64,000 bases of DNA from AP-15 sp963789025 (GTDB lineage: Bacteria; Pseudomonadota; Alphaproteobacteria; ATCC43930; CGMCC-115725): contig CAWBIT010000010.1 in NCBI GenBank assembly GCA_963789025.1, positions 62,001-126,000 on the forward strand. The letters run 5' to 3'. The notes below the pieces were generated by a model that had not been told where the DNA came from, ran no database searches, and saw only the letters and a list, made by a program, of their open reading frames with translations. This document shows positions 1 to 7,337 of the stretch, in pieces. How positions within the stretch are numbered: the first letter of the stretch is position 1; every line of letters begins with the position of its first letter. Made by a program: the position numbers and the translations under genes.

Positions 1-1
1 C

Positions 2-469
2 CAGGACTTGCAAACTCAGCTGGCGAAAATTCGCGAAGATCGCCCCCTTAGCTTTACGGGTCTCGCGTTAGAACGGTGTGTTCAGCCTCGTCCCCCGTAC
101 GGCGAGTGGATCATCGAGCGCATCGAACTCGGGTTTGAGAATACAGGGGCCGAACGCATTTCGTGGACGCTCAAGGAGTTTTTCTTCGAATACGGAGGCA
201 CGAGAAGGGACGTTCCGCTGCCCGCTGCTGCGGGGAGGTACTGCCTCCTTGCACGAGAGGCTGTGGACTATGGCTTTGACGTGCCTGGGTTACAGATCCA
301 GGTGAAACCTCTTGGAGTTCCCACGACTGTCCGCTTCGGCTTCAGCGTTGAATATGACAATGTGCCGCCTCTGAAAGTGCGTCGTATGGGTCGCGTTATC
401 GACTGCAATATACGAAACCCTAGGCCAACAGACCCTGACTGGAATATCATCGAACAACGCGAATGTTAA
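2..469 (+). CDS. hypothetical protein, 5' end outside the window
   Basis: The reading frame is open from the first bases, so the true start lies upstream; the TTG at base 8 is probably internal. The visible ~155 residues are soluble, rich in aromatic and charged residues, with no membrane segment and no motif I recognise. A Glu/Phe-rich stretch near residues 40-65 looks beta-stranded. It is the only plus-strand gene in the first 7 kb, so it belongs to a unit that lies mostly left of the window. The function is unknown. Confidence 0.6.
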   Translation, partial: QDLQTQLAKIREDRPLSFTGLALERCVQPRPPYGEWIIERIELGFENTGAERISWTLKEFFFEYGGTRRDVPLPAAAGRYCLLAREAVDYGFDVPGLQIQVKPLGVPTTVRFGFSVEYDNVPPLKVRRMGRVIDCNIRNPRPTDPDWNIIEQREC

Positions 470-603
470 AACCCCCACAATCGCAAAATTCACGGGCGTG
501 GCCGGATCTGATCGAACGGAATCCTTGTGGTTGCACCTATAGACCCAACATTGTGAGTAATTCGCCCCCCAAAGAATGCGGCCCGTTGCCGAGCCGCTAG
601 TTG

Positions 604-756
604 CTAGCTGACAAATTCACATACTCCGTCGATGACCTGGTGGAGCTGGCGCGTCGCGGTCGGGTTTTCGGCTACCCTGCCGGCGAGGGCTTAGGTGGCG
701 GCGTTGAAGAGCCGCCATGCGGTGCGCTCGCCCCAGTCGAAGGCGGGGTACAACAA
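604..756 (-). pseudogene. C-terminal relic of a DUF932 (plasmid/ICE) protein
   Basis: On the minus strand one frame reads AFDWGERTAWRLFNAAT, then a stop (TAA), then ALAGRVAENPTATRQLHQV, ending in a TAG at 604-606. This resembles the conserved C-terminus of DUF932 proteins found on plasmids and integrative elements, where the stop position is normally Phe or Tyr. No start or N-terminal part remains. I read it as a decayed end of an element gene. Family assignment is from recall of the motif. Confidence 0.5.
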
Positions 757-887
757 GATCAATCGTTCAGAAAATAAGCCTTAAGAAAGGGGTACCCTAC
801 AGCCGGCACTGGCGAGCGGGAACTATATATATAGTCACCCTAGAGCTACAGAAGGCCTAGAGCCTTCCATAATTAGGACTGTATATA

Positions 888-1528
888 CTAGCTTCCATCG
901 TGGTTGGAATTTTGGGGTGCAAAATTTATACCCGCTCCACCATTCACGGTCTGCGGTACTGAGAGATAAAATGGTTGCGATGTAACTTTGGTTCCATCAG
1001 ATGACGTAATCGTAATTTGAGACATGCCATTGACAAAATACGATCCAGCCACAACATTGTTTACGAGAGAAAACTGGTTAAAGTTCCATGCATAAGTACA
1101 TAGCGTTTCTGCGAGGTTACAGTCTGCCTCGGTTCCTGTGCCGTCAAGACTGTAAGTTTTTGTCCACCCTGTATTTTGATCTGTAACAGTTAGTTGTGTG
1201 AGGTGAAAATTTATAGGTGCACTTGCTTGCAGACCCATACTACTATTTGAAAGAGATGCGTTGGTAATTACAAATGGTTGCGGTATGATGGCCGAAGAAG
1301 CAGGTACGCTCGTTGCTTGCGGAGTGGGTGACGTTAGATTTGATTGTACGGCAGTGGGCAATGAGCCGGATACAGATTGCAGATTACTTTCGATAAGCAC
1401 CAGGGTCTGATTTGCCACCTCTAGAGATGCTAATTTGGCTGACTGGGAATATTTGGATTGGACTGAACTTGCGTTATCAAGGCCGAAACAGCTAATAGAA
1501 GAGAAACAATTGTGGCTGTCGTCATCAT
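888..1528 (-). CDS. secreted Ser/Thr/Asn-rich protein, apparently frameshifted near its signal peptide
   Basis: The main frame (to 888) encodes a Ser/Thr/Gln-rich exported-type protein: a heptad-like N-terminal stretch, a Thr/Pro/Ala linker, then a beta-rich domain with two Cys. A hydrophobic leader starting at an ATG at 1528 (MMTTATIVSLLLAVSALIT) lies in another frame and runs into a stop after 32 codons. The main frame continues upstream of its GTG without a stop through the same bases. A one-base indel around 1450-1465 would join leader and body. There is no Shine-Dalgarno, as in the secreted genes at 12 and 15.4 kb. Low GC and Asn content match those genes. Function unknown. Confidence 0.5.
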
Positions 1529-1804
1529 GTGCTTTGATTATTACTTTTGGTTGTTAAAGTGAGCCGACCGCCTTTGCTCCAAAAAAACAAGGAAAACGTC
1601 GCAGTGTAGAGTATAAATGCTACGAGTCAAATACAAAAACACCTGCCACTCGGAATTCTACCATAGGTCGACCGATATTGACGAACTGATTTGGCTCTTT
1701 GTGTGGATTATTTTCTGTCGCCGCGCTCGACACTGCCGCGCCAGAGAACGTCAAACCGAAGCCTCGCGAGGCTCGGCAGCTGGCGCTAAAATTGTGACCA
1801 TTTA

Positions 1805-1829
1805 CCCCGCCCCAATGGGCGGGGTTTTT
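1805..1829 (+). terminator. intrinsic terminator, plus orientation
   Basis: An 8-bp GC stem CCCCGCCC/GGGCGGGG with loop CAAT is followed by TTTTT. No plus-strand gene ends just upstream, so it may insulate the region or end an unseen transcript. Confidence 0.6.
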
Positions 1830-1853
1830 CATTGTATCGCGACGATTAGAAGA

Positions 1854-1883
1854 AAGAACCCCGCTGTTTATGGCGGGGTTCTT
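1854..1883 (-). terminator. terminator of the minus-strand operon ending at 1914
   Basis: An 11-bp stem AAGAACCCCGC/GCGGGGTTCTT with an 8-nt loop lies 30 bp past the stop of the 63-aa gene. On the minus strand it is followed by a pyrimidine/T-rich tract (TTCTTTCTTCT). Confidence 0.6.
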
Positions 1884-1913
1884 CAATACATCGTCGTCGA
1901 TGACTGGATTATA

Positions 1914-2105
1914 TCACCTCTTTCTACGTCTGCGCGGCTTGAACGGATCGGTAAGCGCTTTTGCTATGGTCTTGGGGAGGTTGTATGGTTTGAAGCGCTC
2001 GCGCTTAGCTTTTTCGCGCTGTTCGAGCCGATACGTAACCATGCCTATGCCGCCATCTCGGTTAGAGCGGGAGCGTTCGAACTGGTAGCGGGAGCGTCGG
2101 GACAT
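1914..2105 (-). CDS. small basic protein, last gene of a three-gene unit
   Basis: A 63-residue, very basic protein (Arg/Lys/Gln-rich; C-terminus RRRRKR). Its ATG overlaps the stop of the preceding gene as TAATG, which argues for translational coupling and for a real gene. No domain is recognised. The charge would suit nucleic-acid binding, but that is inference. A terminator-like hairpin follows directly. Confidence 0.5.
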   Translation of the reverse strand: MSRRSRYQFERSRSNRDGGIGMVTYRLEQREKAKRERFKPYNLPKTIAKALTDPFKPRRRRKR

Positions 2106-2260
2106 TAGCGTTTTCCTTTCCTGCTAGTTAGCTTGAGAGACACGCGGTGTATTTTCCGCTCAAAGGCTTTTTTGGATCGTCGTTTATCGGCTGTGCTCAT
2201 GCGCGTACTCGCGCCGATGCGGTGGCGGACTTTGCGTCCGTCGAAGGGGTAGCCTGGCAT
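2105..2260 (-). CDS. small basic protein
   Basis: A 51-residue Lys/Arg/Ser-rich protein. The ATG at 2260 is preceded by a good ribosome site (TAGGAGA, 6 nt spacing), which favours it over upstream in-frame starts that overlap the neighbour. It lies 10 bp after the 157-aa gene and its stop overlaps the next start (TAATG), giving an operon order of 157 aa, 51 aa, 63 aa. No known domain. Confidence 0.55.
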   Translation of the reverse strand: MPGYPFDGRKVRHRIGASTRMSTADKRRSKKAFERKIHRVSLKLTSRKGKR

Positions 2261-2270
2261 CCAGTATCTC

Positions 2271-2744
2271 CTAAAACAGTGAGTAGGTGAGCGCGAGGTG
2301 AGGGTCTTTGAGGTACGTTTCCACGAAGCCTCGCTGATCGACGGGGAAGCGTTTGTGGTACTCAAAGTACGTCGCTTGGCCGATGATCTCGGCATTGATG
2401 ATCGCGGACCAGCGCTCGATCCGCGGCGTGTTGCCGAACAGCTTTATGAAGTGTCGGCGCTGATCGGCGCACACGGCCTGCTCGCCGTGGAAAGTCAGGT
2501 CATGCCGGCCTGTCCAGTGCGTCCAGTCGTGCCAGGCACGGAACGCATGGTTGACGGCCGGATCGGCGTATATCGTGTGCTGTGACCCGCCACTGTAGAC
2601 GACGAGGCGCTCTCCGGCGTCCAGGTGGGCCTTGAGCTTTTCGTAAGTGTCCGGCGCGTCGTCTGATACGTCGAAACCGGAGGGGAAGAGCCGCTTGGCG
2701 ATTGCAATGATCGCGGCGTTGAGGTTAGGATCGAGAGCCTCCAT
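2271..2744 (-). CDS. conserved mobile-element hypothetical protein (157 aa)
   Basis: A soluble protein with a His/Trp-rich central motif (HAFRAWHDWTHWTGRHDLTF, near residues 66-86) followed by a helical C-terminal half. Proteins with this motif occur beside antirestriction and replication genes of plasmids and phages; I know of no assigned function. The ATG at 2744 follows GAGGAA. It heads a three-gene unit with two small basic proteins, on the same strand as ardC upstream. Confidence 0.7.
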   Translation of the reverse strand: MEALDPNLNAAIIAIAKRLFPSGFDVSDDAPDTYEKLKAHLDAGERLVVYSGGSQHTIYADPAVNHAFRAWHDWTHWTGRHDLTFHGEQAVCADQRRHFIKLFGNTPRIERWSAIINAEIIGQATYFEYHKRFPVDQRGFVETYLKDPHLALTYSLF

Positions 2745-3373
2745 GGGAACAGTTCCTCAGTTGCGGGAACCGTTCCAGTAAAGGCAAATCTGATGAAAAG
2801 ATAAGGCGCTCGTGGTGCTTCTTGTCGCGTGGTGAGTACTCAGTACCCCCAGTGTATCCTTAACGATGAGCTAGAATTATTTTGCAGAGCTGTTATTAAA
2901 AAAAGCCGCCTGTCAAAACAGGTGGCTAGTTGCCTAACGCAACTGGTGGGCCGCGCTTCCGTTTCGGAAGCGGCCAGGGTGCCGACATTCAAGCTCTCGC
3001 GGTGTGTTCTGCGCCTTGGTCGCAGTTGAGACCACGACGGCGCGCGCTCTGAGTGCGTCAGGGTATACGAATTTTTACCATCGACCCGGAACTTCTGAGG
3101 CTCATCGACCATACCGATGCTCGACGCGGTAGACGTCCAGACTTGCGGTCGGCGGCTACGCCGGCTTAGGGGCTCTGCCCCTCGGCGCGCTGCAATCGGC
3201 TTCCGCCCAGCTTCCTCCGCTTCGCTCCGTGCAGCCGGTTCCCCGCGAAGCCAATTTCCGCTTGCACACCCCGGTCTCGCCGACGGGCAGGGTTGCAGCA
3301 CGCTGCAACTGCCCATCCAAGAAAAAGACTCGGCAATATTGCTGGAACACAGTTGGGGCTGTTCTCGCCCCCC
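2745..3373 (-). other. gene-free interval between ardC and the 157-aa gene
   Basis: No convincing coding frame. It holds the terminator at 2898-2926 and a GC-rich stretch with short dyads at 3150-3320. Stretches like this behind ardC can hold an origin, but no diagnostic motif is visible. Confidence 0.4.
2898..2926 (-). terminator. intrinsic terminator, minus orientation
   Basis: A 9-bp stem (GCCACCTGT/ACAGGCGGC on the minus strand) with a 4-nt loop, followed by seven T. It ends transcription coming from the ardC side. Confidence 0.65.
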
Positions 3374-4297
3374 TCAGTCCGTCATCGTCCGCGGTCCGGG
3401 CTGTAGTCCGGTGAGGTAGTCGACTGCGGCACCCGCCCTGGCTGATGCAAGAAAGATCGCCCGCGGGTCACTGCCCAGCACCCTGATCCAGTTGCCCACA
3501 TAGGCAGCATGGTCGGCTCTCGGCGAGTTGGTAACCGCGAGATCAGCGCAGAGGAACGCTGCTCCGAGCTCGGCCACGAGTTCCTCCATAGCGTAAGCGT
3601 TTTCGCCGAACCGCGCGGTCAGATCCCGATCGAGCCGCTTTTTATTCCCCGTCCAATGCGTCAGCTCATGAAGCTGTGTCGCATAGTAGGCTTCGGTGGC
3701 AGTGCTGGTAACAGTGCCGGTGAAACGGTGACGATCCGGCATCTCGATGTAATCTGGTTCCGGCAGGTAGCACGCCATTTCACCGCCTTCACGGATGTCG
3801 GCGCCGGTTTGCCGGATGAAGGCTTCCGCATTCGCCATAACTTCTACCGGGTTCGGTTTCGTTGGTGCCGCAGCCTGCCAGCCTCTCACCTGATCGGCAT
3901 TGAACACCCAGGAAGCGCGAGCGACGAGGTAGTGTTCCGGGATTTCCTCGCCCGTGTCATTCATTTGGGCGCGCCGCTCGACTTCCTTGAAGAAGACGAT
4001 GAGACTGCCCGTCTCGCCCTTCCGAACCTGGGCATCCAATGCAGTCCATTGTCGGTACGTCGCCCATATGCCGCTTCGGTATCCTTTTTTCTTCCCAGCG
4101 ATCCATAGGGCCAGCACATTGACGCCGCGATACGGAATGCGGGACGCCGCATTTACTGGACGCGCCCCCAGCAGACCGCTGCCGTGCCAAGGCATTTCGA
4201 AGGTTGGGGCTCCGGCCGCGATAGCGGCGAGAATTTCTTCGGTGATGCGAGCATGGACGGTTTTCTGTGTAGGGATCGGGCCTTCGTTTTCCTGCAT
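3374..4297 (-). CDS. ardC: ArdC-like antirestriction protein, ssDNA-binding and zincin domains
   Basis: 307 residues in the usual ArdC layout. An N-terminal DUF1738-type ssDNA-binding domain (about 10-130) contains the conserved stretch RPVNAASRIPYRGVNVLAL. A zinc-metalloprotease-like C-terminal domain has the HELTHWTG motif near residue 215 and a downstream Glu-rich helix (MEELVAELGAAFLC). ArdC proteins protect incoming single-stranded plasmid DNA during conjugation, so the gene fits a mobilisable element. The ATG follows a strong GAGGAGG. The gene order with the RuvC-like/XRE pair upstream is on one strand. Confidence 0.9.
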   Translation of the reverse strand: MQENEGPIPTQKTVHARITEEILAAIAAGAPTFEMPWHGSGLLGARPVNAASRIPYRGVNVLALWIAGKKKGYRSGIWATYRQWTALDAQVRKGETGSLIVFFKEVERRAQMNDTGEEIPEHYLVARASWVFNADQVRGWQAAAPTKPNPVEVMANAEAFIRQTGADIREGGEMACYLPEPDYIEMPDRHRFTGTVTSTATEAYYATQLHELTHWTGNKKRLDRDLTARFGENAYAMEELVAELGAAFLCADLAVTNSPRADHAAYVGNWIRVLGSDPRAIFLASARAGAAVDYLTGLQPGPRTMTD

Positions 4298-4372
4298 GGT
4301 ATGCCTCCTCAGCGCTGCGGCAACACCGAACCATTCGGTGTTCCCGTACGCCGACGAGGCGCATGCAGAAAT

Positions 4373-4906
4373 TCATTGCGAGATTTCGGACTGGGAAGGG
4401 CGCGCTCTCTTCTGAGAGTCGTAGAACGTCAATGCTAGCGATGCCGCATCGAACATGCCTAACCATCGATCCTCGCTCATCCAAATTTTCTTCGGAGGCG
4501 GCAGCCAAGGCGCGAGGTCGGGAAGCTCCCGTGAGACCGCATCGGCGATTTCGTATTTCGTCGATGCATTGCGGTTCACGAATGCGGCTCTGATGTCCGA
4601 TCGCGTGAACTGTCGCAGTGCGATTTTGCGCGTCTTTGCGAGCTCCACCAATTGAAGGTGCAACTGCCGAATTCGCTCGGCCCGGCGCGAGCTGAGCCCG
4701 TGCGCATTCTCGAGTACGAGTACCTCCGGCCTGTACCAGGCCATGAGCTCCTCGATTTTCGCCAGAACTTTGCGGTTCTTATCTCCCCGCGCGTCTTTGA
4801 CGCCCCAGTCGATCGTCCGCTGGCCTTCGAATACGACGAACCCAAATCCTCGGGTCGTCGGGTAGATCGCGAGGAGCAGCCGTTCGCGATCCTGTCTGCT
4901 TTTCAT
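4373..4906 (-). CDS. RuvC-like RNase H-fold protein, mobile-element type
   Basis: 177 residues. The N-terminus (LLLAIYPTTRGFGFVVFEG) and the following EVLVLENAHG strand match the beta1 and beta4 pattern of RuvC/RNase H-fold resolvases. The usual first catalytic Asp is not obvious: the strand reads AIYP where RuvC has a D. The acidic Glu in VLENA is kept. It is spaced 2 bp from the stop of an XRE regulator, forming an operon of a kind seen in acquired islands. It may resolve or bind branched DNA of the element, or be catalytically altered. Confidence 0.6.
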   Translation of the reverse strand: MKSRQDRERLLLAIYPTTRGFGFVVFEGQRTIDWGVKDARGDKNRKVLAKIEELMAWYRPEVLVLENAHGLSSRRAERIRQLHLQLVELAKTRKIALRQFTRSDIRAAFVNRNASTKYEIADAVSRELPDLAPWLPPPKKIWMSEDRWLGMFDAASLALTFYDSQKRARPSQSEISQ

Positions 4907-4908
4907 AC

Positions 4909-5256
4909 TTAGTGAGAGGCAATCGTGCCTCGCGCCGTGATCGACGTTAGAAACCGGATTTTCCGTTTCGTGCGAGCAGAGTCGCTGTGTCGTTCTAAGC
5001 GGCGCGAGAGCAGATGTACCCGTGCGATTATCTTCCGTTCGACATCTGCGGTGATAATAGGAAGGAGGTCGTCGGCGGGTATGCCGAACACGGCCTGCAA
5101 TCCGAGTGCAGTTCGGAAGCTCGGCCTCCGGGAGAGCCGCTCATAGCGCGACACCTTGGCACCACTCTCGGCACCCAGGAGAAAGGCCACCTCAGCTTGT
5201 GTAAGGCCACTCCGGCGCCTGAACGTGCGCAGATAGGTTTTAACCCTGTGGGTCAT
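4909..5256 (-). CDS. XRE-family HTH regulator
   Basis: Starting at the ATG at 5256 gives 115 residues. Residues about 10-65 form a Cro/CI-type helix-turn-helix (RRSGLTQAEVAFLLG as the first two helices, then AKVSRYERLSRRPS). A longer frame upstream looks non-coding (Cys/Ser/Gly-rich), so I prefer this start. A 26-bp perfect palindrome lies 77 bp upstream and is a plausible autoregulatory operator. Related half-sites occur at 15.7 and 16.2 kb. It is coupled to the RuvC-like gene downstream. Confidence 0.8.
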   Translation of the reverse strand: MTHRVKTYLRTFRRRSGLTQAEVAFLLGAESGAKVSRYERLSRRPSFRTALGLQAVFGIPADDLLPIITADVERKIIARVHLLSRRLERHSDSARTKRKIRFLTSITARGTIASH

Positions 5257-5332
5257 AGTGCGCGTGCCAGAGCGGCAGCTGCCGAAGGCACAGGCGCATT
5301 CTGAGGGATTTCCGGGGAAGGAAATAGACGAG

Positions 5333-5358
5333 AAAACTTGCCGCAAGCGGCAAGTTTT
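5333..5358. promoter_or_regulatory. 26-bp perfect palindrome, likely XRE operator
   Basis: AAAACTTGCCGC followed by AA-centred mirror GCGGCAAGTTTT. It sits in the gap between the XRE gene and the helicase gene, upstream of the XRE start. There is no T-tract, so an operator is likelier than a terminator. The core TTGCCGCAA recurs at 15711 and 16196. Confidence 0.55.
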
Positions 5359-5481
5359 AGGTGGTTCTGAGAGTGCAGAAAAGCTGAAAAGCTCGCTGCC
5401 GTAGGGTCATTGTACCATGTGGAGCTCGCTGACAAGAGCAGGGGTGTGGATAATTGAACGGCTCTATTGCGGAACCTATGA

Positions 5482-6804
5482 TCAACCCGCGTTCGGCGTC
5501 TCCGGTTCCACCCCATACTTGCGGAACAATACGTCCAAATGCGGAAGCTCCGTCACCGGAATCACATAGGTGCTGTGGCCCTTGCGGGTCTGCAGATGGA
5601 GCTTCCGGCGGAGCTGTGCGCCAATCATGCGATGATTGACACTGTGTGCGTACTGATCGCCATATCGCTCGGTAAAGAGGGCGGTGATCGCTTTGATCGA
5701 AACAGGCCCCCCATGCTTATCGAGCAGATCGCGGATGACTTCGAGCAGCTGCGTTTCGAGCTCGAACCCCCGGCCCGCGATCAGTTCGGCCTGGAGCTCC
5801 CGACCGACGGCCGTGAGCTCAGTGCGAAATGCGGCATCGGCGACAATGCTCTTCAGCGGAGCAAAGATCTGGTTGAGCCTCGGTTCGAGAACCGGATCTA
5901 TGGCAGCGGGATCGACTGCGACGCCATGGAAGTTGCGCAGCCGATACAGCAGTAGCTTGTTGCGGAGCCTAAGGGCCTCGGCAGCATAGTCCGACGGCAG
6001 ATTGATCGGCACGTCGCCGCGAAGCGGATTGCGGCCCATCTCCTCGGTAAGAAACCGGCTCTCAAGAGCGGGATCGTCGTATTCGCCCCGGGTCGCTACG
6101 ATCTTCGGCCCGAACACCTGGAACGCCTTCGGATTATACTCGCGGCGGTCGCTGACCATCGTCCGCAGCACCGGGACACCCCGGATGTTGCCATTGTTCA
6201 GGATCTTCACGATCTCCGCCTTCTCGTCGCTGAAGCGGAAATCGCCCTCATCGATCACGAGCGTTCCGCGGAACGCGTCGAGCGTATGGAAGATGGGCGA
6301 GACCGTCGACGCGCCGCTCGCGAAGAACGGCTTGTAGCAGAGGGCACCGACAACAAGCAGGAACCGCGTCTTGCCGGTACCGTAGTCGCCGCGCACCCGG
6401 AGATACGGCACCTCGTTGAAGGCGTCATACACCCAGGACATCAGGACGTAGTAGCTGACGAGCCGCTCGAATGCCGGAGTGAGATCGACATAGCGGTGGA
6501 TGTACTCCTGGATGCCCCGGATGAGCTCCTGCTCGCTGCCGTATTCCTCCGGCACGCTTGGGAGCAGGAGCGCGCCGCTGCGTATGAGATTGTTCTGAGG
6601 CGAGAACGGCACGATGCGACGGTTCGTCCCGCCGTCGAGTGACGGCGCGAACTGCCATTGGCCATTCTGCGACACGACAAACGAAGTCTCTCGCCGCGCA
6701 GGGTCGTATGCCATCTCAATGAGCGTGCCGTCGTCTCTCACCTCTGAGGCTACTCGGTCCGCGCGGGGCCCCTCCGGGTGTTCGTGCGAATGTTGATTAT
6801 TCAT
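5482..6804 (-). CDS. element replication ATPase (primase-helicase-like) with C-terminal wHTH
   Basis: About 440 residues from the ATG at 6804 (an ATG 11 codons upstream is also open). A P-loop ATPase core has Walker A GDYGTGKTR and Walker B GTLVIDEGDF, followed by an Arg-containing sensor region (VATRGEYDDPALESRFL). The C-terminal ~110 residues look like a winged helix (SIKAITALFTERYG...). The layout resembles ATPases of plasmid and phage replication modules. No primase active-site motif is visible, so helicase or replication loader is the safer reading. It lies upstream of the XRE/RuvC-like/ardC group on the same strand. Confidence 0.65.
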   Translation of the reverse strand: MNNQHSHEHPEGPRADRVASEVRDDGTLIEMAYDPARRETSFVVSQNGQWQFAPSLDGGTNRRIVPFSPQNNLIRSGALLLPSVPEEYGSEQELIRGIQEYIHRYVDLTPAFERLVSYYVLMSWVYDAFNEVPYLRVRGDYGTGKTRFLLVVGALCYKPFFASGASTVSPIFHTLDAFRGTLVIDEGDFRFSDEKAEIVKILNNGNIRGVPVLRTMVSDRREYNPKAFQVFGPKIVATRGEYDDPALESRFLTEEMGRNPLRGDVPINLPSDYAAEALRLRNKLLLYRLRNFHGVAVDPAAIDPVLEPRLNQIFAPLKSIVADAAFRTELTAVGRELQAELIAGRGFELETQLLEVIRDLLDKHGGPVSIKAITALFTERYGDQYAHSVNHRMIGAQLRRKLHLQTRKGHSTYVIPVTELPHLDVLFRKYGVEPETPNAG

Positions 6805-6837
6805 GCCGTCACCATACAGTGCGGACGCATCGCGCAA

Positions 6838-7118
6838 AGACGCGAAGATATGATCAATGCGGCAAAGAACTGCTCGGGGAGAAGGGGGAGGTTGGGGAGA
6901 TGATACCGCCTGCAGTCAGCTTGTCGAAACCGCTGCGTAACCTGACCCACCGTATCCAGAACGGTCCGATCCAGCAGTGCACGCCGTTGTCGTATGACGG
7001 CGTGCACTGCTATCGTCCGTTCTCGCTGCCGACATATGCTATGACGACGCGAAAACATGCCCAATAGCGCAAACTCTCGCGGCTAGCGTAGCTCATTGAA
7101 CCGGTTAGCATTTCGCGA
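6838..7118. other. gene-free interval with a long dyad
   Basis: No coding frame is supported. It separates the divergent helicase and recombinase units and contains the 15-bp inverted repeat at 6973-7011 with imperfect outer arms. Confidence 0.4.
6973..7011. repeat. 15-bp perfect inverted repeat, 9-nt spacer
   Basis: Arms AGCAGTGCACGCCGT and ACGGCGTGCACTGCT. The flanks extend the dyad imperfectly: AGAACGG...CCGAT on the left and ATCGTCCGTTCT on the right. No T-run follows on either strand. Candidate recombinase site, replication site or protein-binding site. Confidence 0.6.
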
Positions 7119-7337
7119 ATGGTAACGGAACAATCAAACTCAGAGGTAGTAGAGCTTATCCGCTCACTATACCCCAATGCTTCCAATGAAGAGCTCACCG
7201 AGGCCCAGCAATCGCTCACTGAATACATAGCTGCAGTGCTGCGCATCTTCGATCGTATCGACCATGAGAAGCAGGGTGATTCGCGCGATGGAAAGGATCG
7301 TAGTAGAATCCGAGTCGCTAAACCGAACGATGTATGA
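7119..7337 (+). CDS. small acidic protein coupled to the serine recombinase
   Basis: 72 residues, helical, with an acidic N-terminal part and a charged tail. Its stop overlaps the recombinase start as ATGA, so the two are translationally coupled. The small proteins at 12322-12486 and 15942-16151 share its size and general pattern (a short helix ending in LYxLL or similar) and also lie near recombinase sequence. A partner role with the recombinase is inference. Confidence 0.6.
   Translation: MVTEQSNSEVVELIRSLYPNASNEELTEAQQSLTEYIAAVLRIFDRIDHEKQGDSRDGKDRSRIRVAKPNDV

Noticed and set aside
7085..7110. Possible tRNA-like sequence (GTAGCTCATTGAACCGGTTAGC)
   Set aside because: It resembles a D arm by chance; no acceptor, anticodon or T arm can be folded around it.
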